A stretch of DNA of 64,000 nt from Flagellimonas sp. 389 (GCF_018449435.1 NZ_JAHCMU010000018.1:1-64000), one strand, 5' to 3'; shown: positions 36,758 through 46,457, numbered from the stretch's first letter. Notes: generated from the sequence alone by a model not told the origin. Program-made: numbers and translations.

Positions 36758-37618
36758 TCAAATTTTAATAGGTTCTTTAAGTTTTAGCATTGCATTTTGA
36801 TAGTCCAAACCTTTAGAAAACACAAGTATTTCATCTCCAGTTCTATTTGATGTTGATTGCGCTAATTGGTATAATATTTTTTCAAACTCAGAATATAAAC
36901 TAACAATGAAGTCATTATTGTCATAGGAGACCATCCATTTATGGTTGATTTTTTTTACCGCATTCGATAGTTTTTTGTGGTCTGCTTCTTTATAGAAATT
37001 CATATAGAGATCAGAACCTTTTTGATAATAGGGGGGGTCCAAATAGATAAATATGTTTTGCTTGGTATTGTTCATTTTTTTGATGAACTGCAAACCGTCA
37101 AGATTGCTTAAGTGAATTCTGTTTTTTAATTGAAATATTTTTCTTATTCTTTTTATAAGATCTGATTTATTAAATCTTGCATTAATCTTGTACTTGCCTA
37201 ATTGCGCTTGACCTCCAATGACACCACCTTTTATAACACCAGAAACGTTTGTCCTGTTAAGATAAAAGGTGGCCTTAGCTAAATCTAAATAGTGATGATT
37301 TTCTGGATTTAGTTGGATTTTCTTATATATATGCCATGTTTCAATATTCAAAGGAACTGATTCTATCCAGTTGCATATCTCATCATTGTTTTGTAAAACA
37401 GATTTCCAAAATGAGTAGATAAATTTATCTAAATCGTTGATGTAGATTGATTCTACATAGCCTTCAAAGAGAAGTCTTAATGCTAGTCCTGAACCTCCCG
37501 CATAAGGTTCCGCGTAAGAGCACCCAAGCAATTCATTTTCATAGAAGAAATTGGAAACAAATTTAAAAATGCAATTCTTTCCACCAGGATATCTTAATGG
37601 AGAATAAAAATTACTCAT
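36758..37618 (-). CDS. DNA adenine methylase, D12 (Dam-like) class
   Basis: 286 residues. The N-terminal LRYPGGKNCIF is typical of the class, EPYAGGSGLALRLL (about 37-50) binds S-adenosylmethionine, and IYLDPPYYQKG (DPPY at about 194-197) is the catalytic motif. It should methylate adenine N6 in a short DNA motif that cannot be predicted here. The start overlaps the end of the ParB-like gene by 8 bp, so the two are translationally coupled. No restriction endonuclease gene is adjacent. Confidence 0.92.
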   Translation of the reverse strand: MSNFYSPLRYPGGKNCIFKFVSNFFYENELLGCSYAEPYAGGSGLALRLLFEGYVESIYINDLDKFIYSFWKSVLQNNDEICNWIESVPLNIETWHIYKKIQLNPENHHYLDLAKATFYLNRTNVSGVIKGGVIGGQAQLGKYKINARFNKSDLIKRIRKIFQLKNRIHLSNLDGLQFIKKMNNTKQNIFIYLDPPYYQKGSDLYMNFYKEADHKKLSNAVKKINHKWMVSYDNNDFIVSLYSEFEKILYQLAQSTSNRTGDEILVFSKGLDYQNAMLKLKEPIKI

Positions 37619-38900
37619 TGTTTTTTACTTTGGTATGAGTGATAGTAAGGATTTCACCTATTATAATAGACATGGCTAATGTTTGTTCTACATTACTTGA
37701 GGATTGATACGCATGTGCGCCAGTTTGTAACAGCTGAACCAAACTATCTTTGGAAACGTTTTGATTCGCTAATGTAGTTTTAATATCTTGATCTAAATTT
37801 TTCTTTGCAGAATCGAAGTGCTTTTTTAGGTAGCTAGCCATTTTACTGTTATTATCTTTTGCAGCACTTTCGCATAACAGCCGTAAAGCCATTCTTATTA
37901 ATCCTGGAAAAGAATCAGATAAGCTGTCTTTTCTTGTAATATAGAAATTATGTAAATCTGTAATATCACGATATAAATTACTAGTTTCACCAAGCTTTAA
38001 GAATAATTTACCTCCAAATAATACTTGTTTTTTCTTTTTTGTTCGAGGTGTTTGTTTTTTGCTATTTTCAGCCTCATCCGATGTTCTAAAACTTATTTTG
38101 GAAAGATGACTTTTTCTAGATCTATTGCTGGAGATTCTTTTTTGATTCTCTGGCTCTAATATTTCTAATACTTTTCCTCTGTTATTCCTTGTTGAAATCT
38201 CTTTAGTTTCTATTTTTCTTGTTAAATCATTCAATACTTTGTAACCATCCAAATCAGGGTGAACGCTATGAATACTGCCATTCTTGATTGAGAACCCCAA
38301 TTTGTTTAACATATCTTCTTTGAAAATTTCTTCTTTGACGAATCGTTGATTCAATTTTGGATTTGATGTAATGATGCCAGTATCTTCTTCAAGTATAAGA
38401 AATGCACTTTTTTCTTTACCCATGAATTTGTGTAAAAAAATATCCCTTTCCAAGGGAAGCCATGACCCAGTATCACCATGCTTTCTTAGTACATTTTCTA
38501 GACCAATTTTTTTTGGACAAACGTTACATGGTATTTCTTTTGGATAATCTGGTATTTCGAAGTTTATTTTGAGCGGTATGGTTACCAAACCATGTTTTAT
38601 TTTGCCTAGAATTATTCTTCTGTTACCATCATAAACAACAGGTTTTTCTCCATGATAAACAACTGTTGGTAATTCACTAAAATCATAACGAGGCCCCATT
38701 TCTCTCGCTAATTTTGATAAATTCCATTTGGTCATTTTATCGATAAAAGCTCTATTTACAACCTCTTGATCGGTTGCATTTTTGTTAATTGGATCTCTTG
38801 GGTTTTCTGTCCATAAGACTAAATCCTTAATTGGAATGTATTTTATTTCTTGCTTCATCCTAAATTTCTCAATATTACTACGATTATTGTATTGGTACAT
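37611..38900 (-). CDS. ParB/Srx-like domain protein paired with a DNA methylase
   Basis: 429 residues from ATG 38900 (an internal ATG at residue 15, MKQEIKYIPIKDL, is possible). Residues about 15-110 look like a ParB N-terminal domain: YIPIKDLVLWTENPRDPI, then KPVVYDGNRRIILGKIK with the DGNRR element near 90. A middle part contains CNVCPKK and WLPLERDIFLHKFMGKEKSA. A basic linker (about 255-300, many K/R/S) leads to a helical C-terminal domain. There is no partition context (no ParA), so chromosome segregation is unlikely. A DNA-binding or nucleotide-dependent partner of the methylase is more plausible (inference). Confidence 0.75.
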   Translation of the reverse strand: MYQYNNRSNIEKFRMKQEIKYIPIKDLVLWTENPRDPINKNATDQEVVNRAFIDKMTKWNLSKLAREMGPRYDFSELPTVVYHGEKPVVYDGNRRIILGKIKHGLVTIPLKINFEIPDYPKEIPCNVCPKKIGLENVLRKHGDTGSWLPLERDIFLHKFMGKEKSAFLILEEDTGIITSNPKLNQRFVKEEIFKEDMLNKLGFSIKNGSIHSVHPDLDGYKVLNDLTRKIETKEISTRNNRGKVLEILEPENQKRISSNRSRKSHLSKISFRTSDEAENSKKQTPRTKKKKQVLFGGKLFLKLGETSNLYRDITDLHNFYITRKDSLSDSFPGLIRMALRLLCESAAKDNNSKMASYLKKHFDSAKKNLDQDIKTTLANQNVSKDSLVQLLQTGAHAYQSSSNVEQTLAMSIIIGEILTITHTKVKNNE

Positions 38901-39018
38901 GAGTCATTATTACTCCGTTTAATTTTCTGGAATAACAATATTTTTTATTTTTTTAGGGGATGCGCGTAATGTTGTAAAAGCATTTAAATGTAAGAATTTA
39001 TTTAACTTTTCTAAAACA

Positions 39019-39039
39019 AAAGCCCCAAAAAGGAGCCTT
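39019..39039 (-). terminator. Weak terminator after the SDR gene
   Basis: AAAGCCCC (39019-39026) pairs with GGAGCCTT (39032-39039) with two G-U pairs on the minus-strand RNA. T-rich sequence follows on that strand. Confidence 0.5.
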
Positions 39040-39063
39040 AGAAATAAAGATTGATTTGACGCG

Positions 39064-39825
39064 CTAGACAAACATTCCACCAGAAGCTTCAATCCGTTGT
39101 CCGTTTACCCATTTAGCATCTTCGGTACACAGAAAAGCAACAACACTGCCAATATCATCACTTTCCCCAATACGGCCCAAAGCAGTCAAAGAAGCAATCA
39201 TATCGACTACTTGTGGGGATTTTTCAAAGCGTTCTTTATTAAAATCAGTATCAATGGCACCCGGAGCAACGGTATTGGCCTTTATTTTGCGTTCGCCCAG
39301 CTCTTTGGCCAGATAGCGCGTAAACACCTCAATGGCTCCTTTCATAACAGCATATGCAGCATATCCCGGAAAAGAAAAGCGTGCTAGACCACTGGAGATA
39401 TTAATGATTCCTCCGTCATTATTCATAATATCGAATAAGGTTTGGGTTAAGAAAAATACTCCTTTAAGGTGCACATTCAATAAGTTGTCAAAATCTTCTT
39501 CTGTTGTTTCTGCGATAGAGGCATTATAACCAAAACCGGCGTTGTTGACTAAAAAATCAATCTTATCTGTTTTAAATTCATTTTTTAGCTCATGCAAAAG
39601 GTTGGTTTTAAAATCACCAAAGCTGCTTATCTCACGAGTGTCCAATTGTATGGCGATGGCCTTACCACCTAATGCCGTTATTTCTGTCAAGGTACTTTCT
39701 GCTGCAGTTTTGTTTGAGTTATAGGTAATCACAACGTCTAGCCCTTTTTTAGCAATATTAAGAGCCATGTCTTTGCCCAATCCTCTGCTTCCGCCTGTTA
39801 TCAATGCAATTTTTGTAGTATCCAT
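39064..39825 (-). CDS. SDR-family oxidoreductase
   Basis: A 253-residue classical short-chain dehydrogenase. ITGGSRGLGKDMA is the cofactor loop, LVNNAGFGYN the NNAG motif, INISSGLARFS the catalytic serine region and YAAYAVMKGA the YxxxK. The Arg after the Gly motif favours NADP(H). The substrate is unknown. The AraC-type gene lies 88 bp upstream on the same strand and probably controls it. Confidence 0.93.
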   Translation of the reverse strand: MDTTKIALITGGSRGLGKDMALNIAKKGLDVVITYNSNKTAAESTLTEITALGGKAIAIQLDTREISSFGDFKTNLLHELKNEFKTDKIDFLVNNAGFGYNASIAETTEEDFDNLLNVHLKGVFFLTQTLFDIMNNDGGIINISSGLARFSFPGYAAYAVMKGAIEVFTRYLAKELGERKIKANTVAPGAIDTDFNKERFEKSPQVVDMIASLTALGRIGESDDIGSVVAFLCTEDAKWVNGQRIEASGGMFV

Positions 39826-39913
39826 GTGTTTTCAGTTTTAATTTATGAATACCGCAAAGTTCTTGGCTATGGCGATGATTTAATTGCGAACACCAACCCA
39901 ATAGTTGTAAAAA

Positions 39914-40822
39914 TCAAACAATTTCTGCCTTTCTGAATTTTAAAGGGGAATGAGAAGTATGTTTCTTGAAGAAATTTGAAAAATGGGCAGTTTCCTCGAA
40001 CCCAAGTGAGTATCCAATTTCGGAAATGTTCCAATTTGTATGCCGAATAAGAATTTTAGCTTCTTGTACAATTCTTTCTGCTATGAGCGTTGAAGTACTT
40101 TTCAGGGCAATTTCGTTAAGTGCCCTATTTAAATGATTAATATGAACACCCAATTGTTTTGCAAATTCCGCAGGGGATTTTAATTGTATTTGTTGATTGG
40201 CGCTTTCTATTGGAAATTGTCTTTCCAACAATTCGGTGAATAAGGTGGAGATTCGTTCAGAAGCGTTGGAATGTAAATTTGTGACTAAATTGGCGGGTTG
40301 AAGCTTCATTGCAGCATGAATAAGCTCAGAAACCAGATTACGCAGAATATCGTATTTGTAGGCGTAATCAGAATCGATTTCTGTAAACATCCTTTTAAAA
40401 GTAGTGGCAAAGGAATCAACTTGAGTATCGCTCAATTCAAAAACCGGAGTTCCGTTAGGTTGAAAAATGGGATAGTTCAGTACATTCCCAAATTGATGAA
40501 AAAAAGCTTCGGTAAATACGCAAAAATAACCGGTCAATTGTACATCGATCTGTTCCCAATTATAAGGTATCTGGGGGTTTGAAAAAACAAGTACATGCTT
40601 GTCCACGTTCACAATTTTATCAGCATAATGCACCCTGCTTTTACCAGTAACCAAACTTACTTTAAAATAATCCCTTCGGTTAAAAGGCATTGGTTTTGGC
40701 TTTGGACCCGCAAATTCATCCAGTTTAAACACATTGAAATGGCCAATTCCAGATTTCAAGCTTTCTGGTACTTGATTGCCAGATTCGGAATAAAAGTTCT
40801 CCAATGTCTTCTTTCGCTTCAT
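39914..40822 (-). CDS. AraC-family transcriptional regulator
   Basis: 302 residues. The N-terminal part (about 1-180) is a cupin-like effector domain (RRDYFKVSLVTGKSRVHYADK). The C-terminal part has the two helix-turn-helix motifs of the family (FAKQLGVHINHLNRALNEI and WNISEIGYSLGFEETAHFSNFFKKH). It is most likely an activator of the downstream SDR gene. The effector is unknown. Confidence 0.92.
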   Translation of the reverse strand: MKRKKTLENFYSESGNQVPESLKSGIGHFNVFKLDEFAGPKPKPMPFNRRDYFKVSLVTGKSRVHYADKIVNVDKHVLVFSNPQIPYNWEQIDVQLTGYFCVFTEAFFHQFGNVLNYPIFQPNGTPVFELSDTQVDSFATTFKRMFTEIDSDYAYKYDILRNLVSELIHAAMKLQPANLVTNLHSNASERISTLFTELLERQFPIESANQQIQLKSPAEFAKQLGVHINHLNRALNEIALKSTSTLIAERIVQEAKILIRHTNWNISEIGYSLGFEETAHFSNFFKKHTSHSPLKFRKAEIV

Positions 40823-41013
40823 ACCCCAAATTTATGAAAATCAAATAATACAGTGTTTTGTGGAATCTAGTTTTCTTATTAAAGATATTCATTCATCCAT
40901 AAAACAAAATACTGGATATAGTATGTTGAAAACAGTGATGCGTACAGTTCGTAATCTATTTGATATTTAGTATTTTAGAAGAATTACTAGCTAATTCAAA
41001 AAATCTAACCCTA

Positions 41014-42609
41014 ATGAAATCCTTTAAAATTCTCTTATCAGGAATCCTCGCTTTAAATTTTGCTGTTATACTAACGGCACAAAAGAAATTCTCAAAAAAA
41101 CAGATTGAAAAATTCAAGACAGAAGTTGCTCAAATTGTGGAGGCCAATAAAAAGCAAACACAAGTCATGGTGGACAAGATTTTCAGTTTTTCGGAACTTG
41201 GTTTTCAGGAATATGAGTCTTCCAAGTATTTAACGGGTATCTTGGAAAAAGAAGGTTTTGCCATTGAGCATTCGATATCTGGTATACCTACAGCGTGGTT
41301 TGCAAAATGGAGCAATGGCGATGGACCCGTAATCGCATTGGGCAGTGACGTGGATTGTATTCCCAAGGCTTCACAATATCCTGGAGTCGCTTACCATAAG
41401 CCAATTGTAGAAGGTGCCCCTGGTCATGGGGAGGGGCACAATTCAGGGATTCCTTTAAATATTACTTCGGCATTGGCCGTAAAACAAATCATGGAACGCG
41501 AGAATATTGGTGGAACCTTGGTGGTTTGGCCGGGAATAGCAGAGGAATTGGTGGCTGCCAAAGCATGGTACGTTCGTGATGGGTTGTTCGACAATATTGA
41601 TATGTGCATTTTCACCCATGTAAGTAGTAATCTGAGTGTTTCTTGGGGGCCTACGCGTGGTACTGGATTACTTTCTGTGGAATATCTTTTTGAAGGGGAA
41701 GCTGCGCATTCCGCAGTAGCACCTTGGAGGGGGAGGAGTGCATTGGATGCTGCCGAATTGATGAACATTGGTTGGAATTATAAGCGAGAGCATCTACACC
41801 CATTAAAGCGTTCCCATTCCATTTTTACCGATGCAGGTGACCAACCTAATGTGGTACCTTCAAAAGCAGCAATTTGGTTTTATTTTAGGGATATTGAATA
41901 TAAGGGTATTATGGAAATGTATGCCGAAGCCAATGATATTGCAAAAGGTGCCGCTCTAATGACAGGAACCACCACGACTTCTCGGGTTTTGGGCACAGCA
42001 TGGCCCCGACATTACAATAAGGTCATTGCAGAGACGATGTACGAAAACATAGAAAAAGTGGGGCTTCCAAAATGGTCGAATGAAGACCAGATATTGGCAA
42101 AGGCCGTACAGAAAGAAGTGAACTCCAAAAAAACGGAAGGCTTGGATGTGGAGCTATCTGAAATTGGATTACCTGCAAAAGAGCCCATAAGTGGCGGTTC
42201 AGATGATATTGGGGATATTTCTTGGAAGGTTCCTACGGTAACGATGCGTTTTCCATCAAATATTCCTGGCCTTCAAGGGCATCATTGGAGCAATGCCATT
42301 ACTATGGCAACGCCAATTGCCCATAAAGGTGTCACGGCAGGAGCGAAGGCAGAAGCCATGACCATTCTGGATTTTCTGATGAAACCGGAATTGTTGACCC
42401 AAGCTTGGGACTATTTTAATAATGAGCAGAGCAAGGAGACCAAGTATGAACCCATGATTTCTGCAGACGATATGCCACCCACTTATTTGAACAAGGATAA
42501 GCAAGGCCAGTTTAGGGGAGCGCTTGAGAAATTTTATTACGATGAAAACAAGTACGACACCTATTTGGAACAACTTGGTATTAGCTATCCTACTTTAGAA
42601 GAGGACTAA
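41014..42609 (+). CDS. Secreted M20-family amidohydrolase (AbgB-like)
   Basis: 531 residues from ATG 41014 (MKSFKILLSGILAL), preferred over an upstream TTG at 40960 because it begins the signal peptide (cut near TAQ, residue 23) and has the same accctaATG context as the RHS gene at 6595. M20 features are ALGSDVDCIP, GAPGHGEGHNSG, WPGIAEELVAAKAW and the dimerisation-domain block GEAAHSAVAPWRGRSALDA, ending with GSDDIGDISWKVP. The closest named relative is p-aminobenzoyl-glutamate hydrolase subunit B. The likely substrate is an N-acylated amino compound outside the cytoplasm. Confidence 0.9.
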   Translation: MKSFKILLSGILALNFAVILTAQKKFSKKQIEKFKTEVAQIVEANKKQTQVMVDKIFSFSELGFQEYESSKYLTGILEKEGFAIEHSISGIPTAWFAKWSNGDGPVIALGSDVDCIPKASQYPGVAYHKPIVEGAPGHGEGHNSGIPLNITSALAVKQIMERENIGGTLVVWPGIAEELVAAKAWYVRDGLFDNIDMCIFTHVSSNLSVSWGPTRGTGLLSVEYLFEGEAAHSAVAPWRGRSALDAAELMNIGWNYKREHLHPLKRSHSIFTDAGDQPNVVPSKAAIWFYFRDIEYKGIMEMYAEANDIAKGAALMTGTTTTSRVLGTAWPRHYNKVIAETMYENIEKVGLPKWSNEDQILAKAVQKEVNSKKTEGLDVELSEIGLPAKEPISGGSDDIGDISWKVPTVTMRFPSNIPGLQGHHWSNAITMATPIAHKGVTAGAKAEAMTILDFLMKPELLTQAWDYFNNEQSKETKYEPMISADDMPPTYLNKDKQGQFRGALEKFYYDENKYDTYLEQLGISYPTLEED

Positions 42610-42610
42610 A

Positions 42611-43822
42611 TTAAATTCTCTTTAACAACGCCATATAAAATCCATCATAGCCTTTTTCAGAGGCGTAGATGTTTTGGTCTTTTACCAATTCAAATTCAGA
42701 ACCGTTTTCAGAGTCTAGAAAAATTTTGACCTGATTTACATTCTCTTGGGGTAGAACAGAACAGGTGGCATAGACCATTTGTCCTCCTTTTTTGACCATT
42801 TTACTGTAGTTCTGTAGGATTTCTTGTTGAACGCCCATAATACGTTCTATAAATTCAGGTTCCAGTTTCCACTTGGAATCTGGATTACGGCGTAGTACCC
42901 CCAAGCCAGAACAGGGAGCGTCCAGTAAAAGCCGATCTGCGCTATTGTGCAATTTTTTGATGACCTTGGTCGAATCAATGGTCCGGGTCTCTACATTGTG
43001 AACACTGTTTCTTCTCGTACGTATTTTCAGCTTTTTCAGTTTACTCTCATAGATATCCAAAGCTATCAATTGCCCTTTATTCTGCATCTGTGAGGCCAAA
43101 TGAAGCGTTTTGCCTCCGGCACCTGCACAAGCATCCACCACACGCTGCCCAGGTTCAACTTCTAAAAAAGGAGCGACCAGTTGGGAAGATGCATCCTGTA
43201 CTTCAAAAAGACCATTCTTGAAGGCTTCAGTTGTGAAAACATTTTTACGTTCTTTCAATTTTAAAGCATCGGGATATCCTTCAATAAGAATCGTTTCAAT
43301 TTCATGCTCCGCAAGTAAGGCCTGAAGCTGCGTTCTTTTGATTTTGAGCGTATTGGTTCTGAGGATAACTTCAGCTTGCTTGTTGAGTGCAGCGATCTCT
43401 TTTGACCATAACTTATTTCCAAGGGATTGTTCCCCCAGTTCATCCAGCCAATCGGGGATGGATTCCCTAAGTTTCCTTGTTTTTGAAAGCTCATCGAATT
43501 TTCCTTTTATGCGTCGCTCCGGTGTGACTTCCAGTTGTTTCCAATCGGGAATACGAATGCCTTTTAACACACACCAAACGGTAAATAACCTGAACAGGTT
43601 TTGTCGTGAATACGGCTCCCGTACTTCAGCAATTTCTGAATATAAGCGCTTCCAACGCACAATATCATAGGTTGTTTCTGCAATGAAACCCCTATCACGC
43701 GCGCCCCAGCGCTTATCGTAACGTAAAACTTTTTCAATGACCTTATCTGCATACTCTTTTTCATTGAATATGAGGTTCAACGCATCGATTACGGCAAAAA
43801 CAAGATTTCGGTGTAAACGCAT
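42611..43822 (-). CDS. RsmB/NOP-family rRNA (cytosine-5) methyltransferase
   Basis: 403 residues from ATG 43822. An N-terminal NusB-like RNA-binding half (about 1-135) is followed by a SAM methyltransferase: VDACAGAGGKTLHLA binds the cofactor, LLDAPCSGLGVLRRNP holds the releasing Cys, and YATCSVLPQEN holds the catalytic Cys. It should methylate C967 of 16S rRNA or an equivalent site. It ends 1 bp after the convergent amidohydrolase stop. Confidence 0.92.
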   Translation of the reverse strand: MRLHRNLVFAVIDALNLIFNEKEYADKVIEKVLRYDKRWGARDRGFIAETTYDIVRWKRLYSEIAEVREPYSRQNLFRLFTVWCVLKGIRIPDWKQLEVTPERRIKGKFDELSKTRKLRESIPDWLDELGEQSLGNKLWSKEIAALNKQAEVILRTNTLKIKRTQLQALLAEHEIETILIEGYPDALKLKERKNVFTTEAFKNGLFEVQDASSQLVAPFLEVEPGQRVVDACAGAGGKTLHLASQMQNKGQLIALDIYESKLKKLKIRTRRNSVHNVETRTIDSTKVIKKLHNSADRLLLDAPCSGLGVLRRNPDSKWKLEPEFIERIMGVQQEILQNYSKMVKKGGQMVYATCSVLPQENVNQVKIFLDSENGSEFELVKDQNIYASEKGYDGFYMALLKRI

Positions 43823-43885
43823 TCTCAAAAATTAAGATTTGCAAAGGTATGGTTTCTTCTATGATTCCAGTTACATTTGGCAAAA

Positions 43886-44926
43886 ATGGAAATGATGCGC
43901 AAATCAGTATATATTCTTTTTATTTTATTGGTAGTTGGATGTACTTCCGAAGAAAAAACAAAAACTTTTTCATCTGTAGAAATAAAGACGGTCTATACGG
44001 ATTCTGTCAGTATTAGGGCCATAGAGTTTTTGGATGAGCAAACCTTGGCATTTGCCGGAAGCAACGGGATGTATGGTTCTGTAAATACACGTACGGATAA
44101 AGTTCGCGGCAATGTTCAAGAACATGATTCCATACTACCTGAATTCAGGGCAGTTGGCCATACTAATGCTGATTTTTTCATGCTTTCAGTAGCCAATCCT
44201 GCACTTTTATATAAAACTGGTGAAAATGGACAAATGGAGTTGGTGTATCAAGAAGAGGCAGAAGATGTCTTTTACGATGCACTTAAGTTTTGGAACACTG
44301 CCGAAGGGATTGCTGTGGGTGATGGCATGAACGGTTGTTTATCCGTACTAATTACCAGAGATGGTGGTAAAAGTTGGAATAAGTTAGCATGCAATGTATT
44401 GCCTAAAGCTGCCGATGGGGAAGGTGCCTTTGCTGCCAGCAATACCAATATTGAAACAATAGGAGATAAAACGTGGGTAGCCACAACTACAGGAGCCATT
44501 TATTTTTCTCCGGATAGGGGGAAGTCTTGGTCATTGATACAAACTCCCATGTTAAGTACAAAACCTACTGAAGGAATCTATTCCATTGATTTTTATGACG
44601 AAAATCTAGGATTTGGAATAGGAGGCGATTATACCAAGCCCAAAGCAAATGAGAAAAACAAAATAATAACTAAGGACGGTGGAAAGATTTGGAAAACTAT
44701 TGCAGATGGTCAAGGACCAGGCTATAAAAGTTGTGTACAGTTTGTGCCAAATTCAGATGGAAAAGGTATTGTAGCAGTTGGGTTTACAGGAATCTCATAC
44801 TCAAAAAACCAAGGAGAGACATGGCAATCGATGAGTGAAGAGGGTTTTTATACAATTCGTTTTTTGAACGATTCCATAGCGTATGCAGCAGGAAAAAATA
44901 GAATTGCACGGTTGACATTCAAATAA
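43886..44926 (+). CDS. Lipoprotein with BNR/YCF48-like beta-propeller repeats
   Basis: About 346 residues from ATG 43886 (or 43892). A lipoprotein signal ends in LLVVGCTSEE. Repeated blades contain the Asp-box form RDGGKSWNKL, SPDRGKSWSLI, TKDGGKIWKTI and KNQGETWQSM. Such proteins bind carbohydrates or serve as assembly factors; an enzymatic role is not supported. It is divergent from the rRNA methylase with a gap of about 60 bp. Confidence 0.85.
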   Translation: MEMMRKSVYILFILLVVGCTSEEKTKTFSSVEIKTVYTDSVSIRAIEFLDEQTLAFAGSNGMYGSVNTRTDKVRGNVQEHDSILPEFRAVGHTNADFFMLSVANPALLYKTGENGQMELVYQEEAEDVFYDALKFWNTAEGIAVGDGMNGCLSVLITRDGGKSWNKLACNVLPKAADGEGAFAASNTNIETIGDKTWVATTTGAIYFSPDRGKSWSLIQTPMLSTKPTEGIYSIDFYDENLGFGIGGDYTKPKANEKNKIITKDGGKIWKTIADGQGPGYKSCVQFVPNSDGKGIVAVGFTGISYSKNQGETWQSMSEEGFYTIRFLNDSIAYAAGKNRIARLTFK

Positions 44927-44960
44927 AAAGAGCGAGGATAAAAATACCCCTCGCTCTTTT
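44926..44960. terminator. Bidirectional terminator
   Basis: AAAAGAGCGAGG (44926-44937) is fully complementary to CCTCGCTCTTTT (44949-44960). It separates the convergent BNR lipoprotein and DUF6515 genes and has A/T tails usable on both strands. Confidence 0.9.
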
Positions 44961-44980
44961 AACCAACCTAAATAAACCAA

Positions 44981-45331
44981 CTAAACATTTACGACAATAT
45001 AGTTTCTGCCTGTTTTTCTGTACCACACTCCTCTATATTTATATAATTTTCTGCCATTTACCATTACCACACTTCGTGCTCTTGGTAGTCTTCTTACCGT
45101 TATTCCAACTGGTGCTGCTGCTACCACATAGTTACGGCCTTGGGCTCTGTACCAGACACCATCGGAGAAATAAAAATTTGTTTTATTATGGACAACGACC
45201 CTGGGTTTATTGACCGTTTTGACCACAGTGCCATGTTTTGGATATACCCTTACTACTGTTTTTTGTGCATTTGCAATGCTAAAAGTCCCTACTAGTGCTA
45301 GCATCATCAAAATCAATTTTAAATTTTTCAT
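44981..45331 (-). CDS. Small secreted DUF6515-like protein
   Basis: 116 residues with a signal peptide ending IANAQ (about 23). The mature part is basic and rich in beta strands, with the repeated pattern DGVWYRAQGRNYVVAAAPVG then LYKYRGVWYRKTGRNYIVV, as in DUF6515 proteins of Bacteroidota. The function is unknown, probably in the envelope. It is likely monocistronic. Confidence 0.75.
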   Translation of the reverse strand: MKNLKLILMMLALVGTFSIANAQKTVVRVYPKHGTVVKTVNKPRVVVHNKTNFYFSDGVWYRAQGRNYVVAAAPVGITVRRLPRARSVVMVNGRKLYKYRGVWYRKTGRNYIVVNV

Positions 45332-45460
45332 AGTATAGAATTTTATGTATTTCTATAGTTTTGACTTTGATATTGGTAAAAGGTTTAATGAACTCAAGAC
45401 GAATTCAATTAAAAAAAGAGCCAAATGACCCTTTTCTAATGTTTTTTGTTGATTTTTAAG

Positions 45461-45901
45461 TTATCCGCCTTCTTTTCGTTTTCGATATTGTTGTATCAAT
45501 CGCTTTTTAAAGCTTCGTTCAGCTTTGAACAATAAAATCACTTTTTTTGGAGGAATCACTTCTTTCAAATTGTTAACGAAGTCTTGTTCCACTTTGTATT
45601 TTTCTGCCATTAATTTTAGATACTGTGCTATAATTTTATCGGCCTCATTTTCTGATAAATCATCAATGTTACCAAAACTGCTACTAAACTCTTCACGTTC
45701 TTTTTTTCGAATATTGCCCATCATTTCTTCATGTGCATTATAAACTGGCCAAAATTCCTGAGCTTCCTTCTTTGTGAGATTTAGTTGTTCGGTCAAGTAT
45801 GCCACTTTCAATGTTTTTATTCGGTCCCTAGAATGACGTTGGGCAAAGAACGGATGAATACCCAATATAAAAACAAATACTATGAGTAAAGTTCTATTCA
45901 T
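45461..45901 (-). CDS. Spy/CpxP-like periplasmic protein ('sensor of ECF sigma factor')
   Basis: About 146 residues from ATG 45901 (an ATG at 45910 is also possible). A signal peptide (to about 21, FFAQ) precedes a helical, charged protein with the LTEQLNLTKKEAQEFWPVYNAH segment, which resembles the LTxxQ-type helices of Spy/CpxP chaperones. It overlaps the preceding gene by 8 bp. In Flavobacteriaceae this is the usual third gene after an ECF sigma and a membrane protein, suggesting envelope-stress sensing (inference). Confidence 0.85.
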   Translation of the reverse strand: MNRTLLIVFVFILGIHPFFAQRHSRDRIKTLKVAYLTEQLNLTKKEAQEFWPVYNAHEEMMGNIRKKEREEFSSSFGNIDDLSENEADKIIAQYLKLMAEKYKVEQDFVNNLKEVIPPKKVILLFKAERSFKKRLIQQYRKRKEGG

Positions 45902-46424
45902 AATCATCATATTCTAAATTTAAATCTTCGATATCATCAACATTCTCGTTTAAATAATCCAAGATATTTTCTTTATCTAATGCTGTTTCCAGTATATCGT
46001 TTATTTCCAATTCTTCAACTTCAATTATTTCTGCGATTTCGTAAGAGCTAAGCCCAAAATCTGTAGTGTCAAAATAAGAATCTATTTCTGCACTGGCCAA
46101 ATCGGCAAAATCAACTTTTGGTTCATTGTTCCAAGTTATGCCAAAAATCATAATGAAAATAGCAGCTATGGCAGCAGCTCCGTAATAAAACTTTTTATAC
46201 GATTTCAATTCGATGACCTTTACGGTTTTTTGATAGACTTTGTCCATAACTTTTTGGTCAAACGAATTAAAATATCCTTTGGGAATAGAGAAACCATCAG
46301 ATTTTGGAATACTAGCTTCTGCTTCTTTGATTTCTCCATCTTCAATTTTATCCATTAGTCGTTCATGGAAACTATCGAAGTAACCTTCTGGGGTATTAAA
46401 CGTATTTTTCTTCTCTTTTTCCAT
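45894..46424 (-). CDS. Putative anti-sigma-like single-span membrane protein
   Basis: 176 residues. The N-terminal part (1-90) has two FNTPEGYFDSFHERLMDKI / FSIPKGYFNSFDQKVMDKV repeats, a single membrane span lies at about 75-95 (YYGAAAIAAIFIMIFGIT), and the C-terminal part is very acidic, ending DDYE. No zinc anti-sigma motif (HX3CX2C) is seen. The position directly after the sigma gene supports a regulatory role, but this is not shown by a motif. Confidence 0.75.
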   Translation of the reverse strand: MEKEKKNTFNTPEGYFDSFHERLMDKIEDGEIKEAEASIPKSDGFSIPKGYFNSFDQKVMDKVYQKTVKVIELKSYKKFYYGAAAIAAIFIMIFGITWNNEPKVDFADLASAEIDSYFDTTDFGLSSYEIAEIIEVEELEINDILETALDKENILDYLNENVDDIEDLNLEYDDYE

Positions 46425-46457
46425 CTCTATGTTTTGACAATCAATTCTTTAAAAGGT

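Noticed and set aside
37611..38900. Chromosome or plasmid partition protein ParB
   Set aside because: There is no ParA, no parS-like site and no replication gene; the coupled partner is a DNA methylase.
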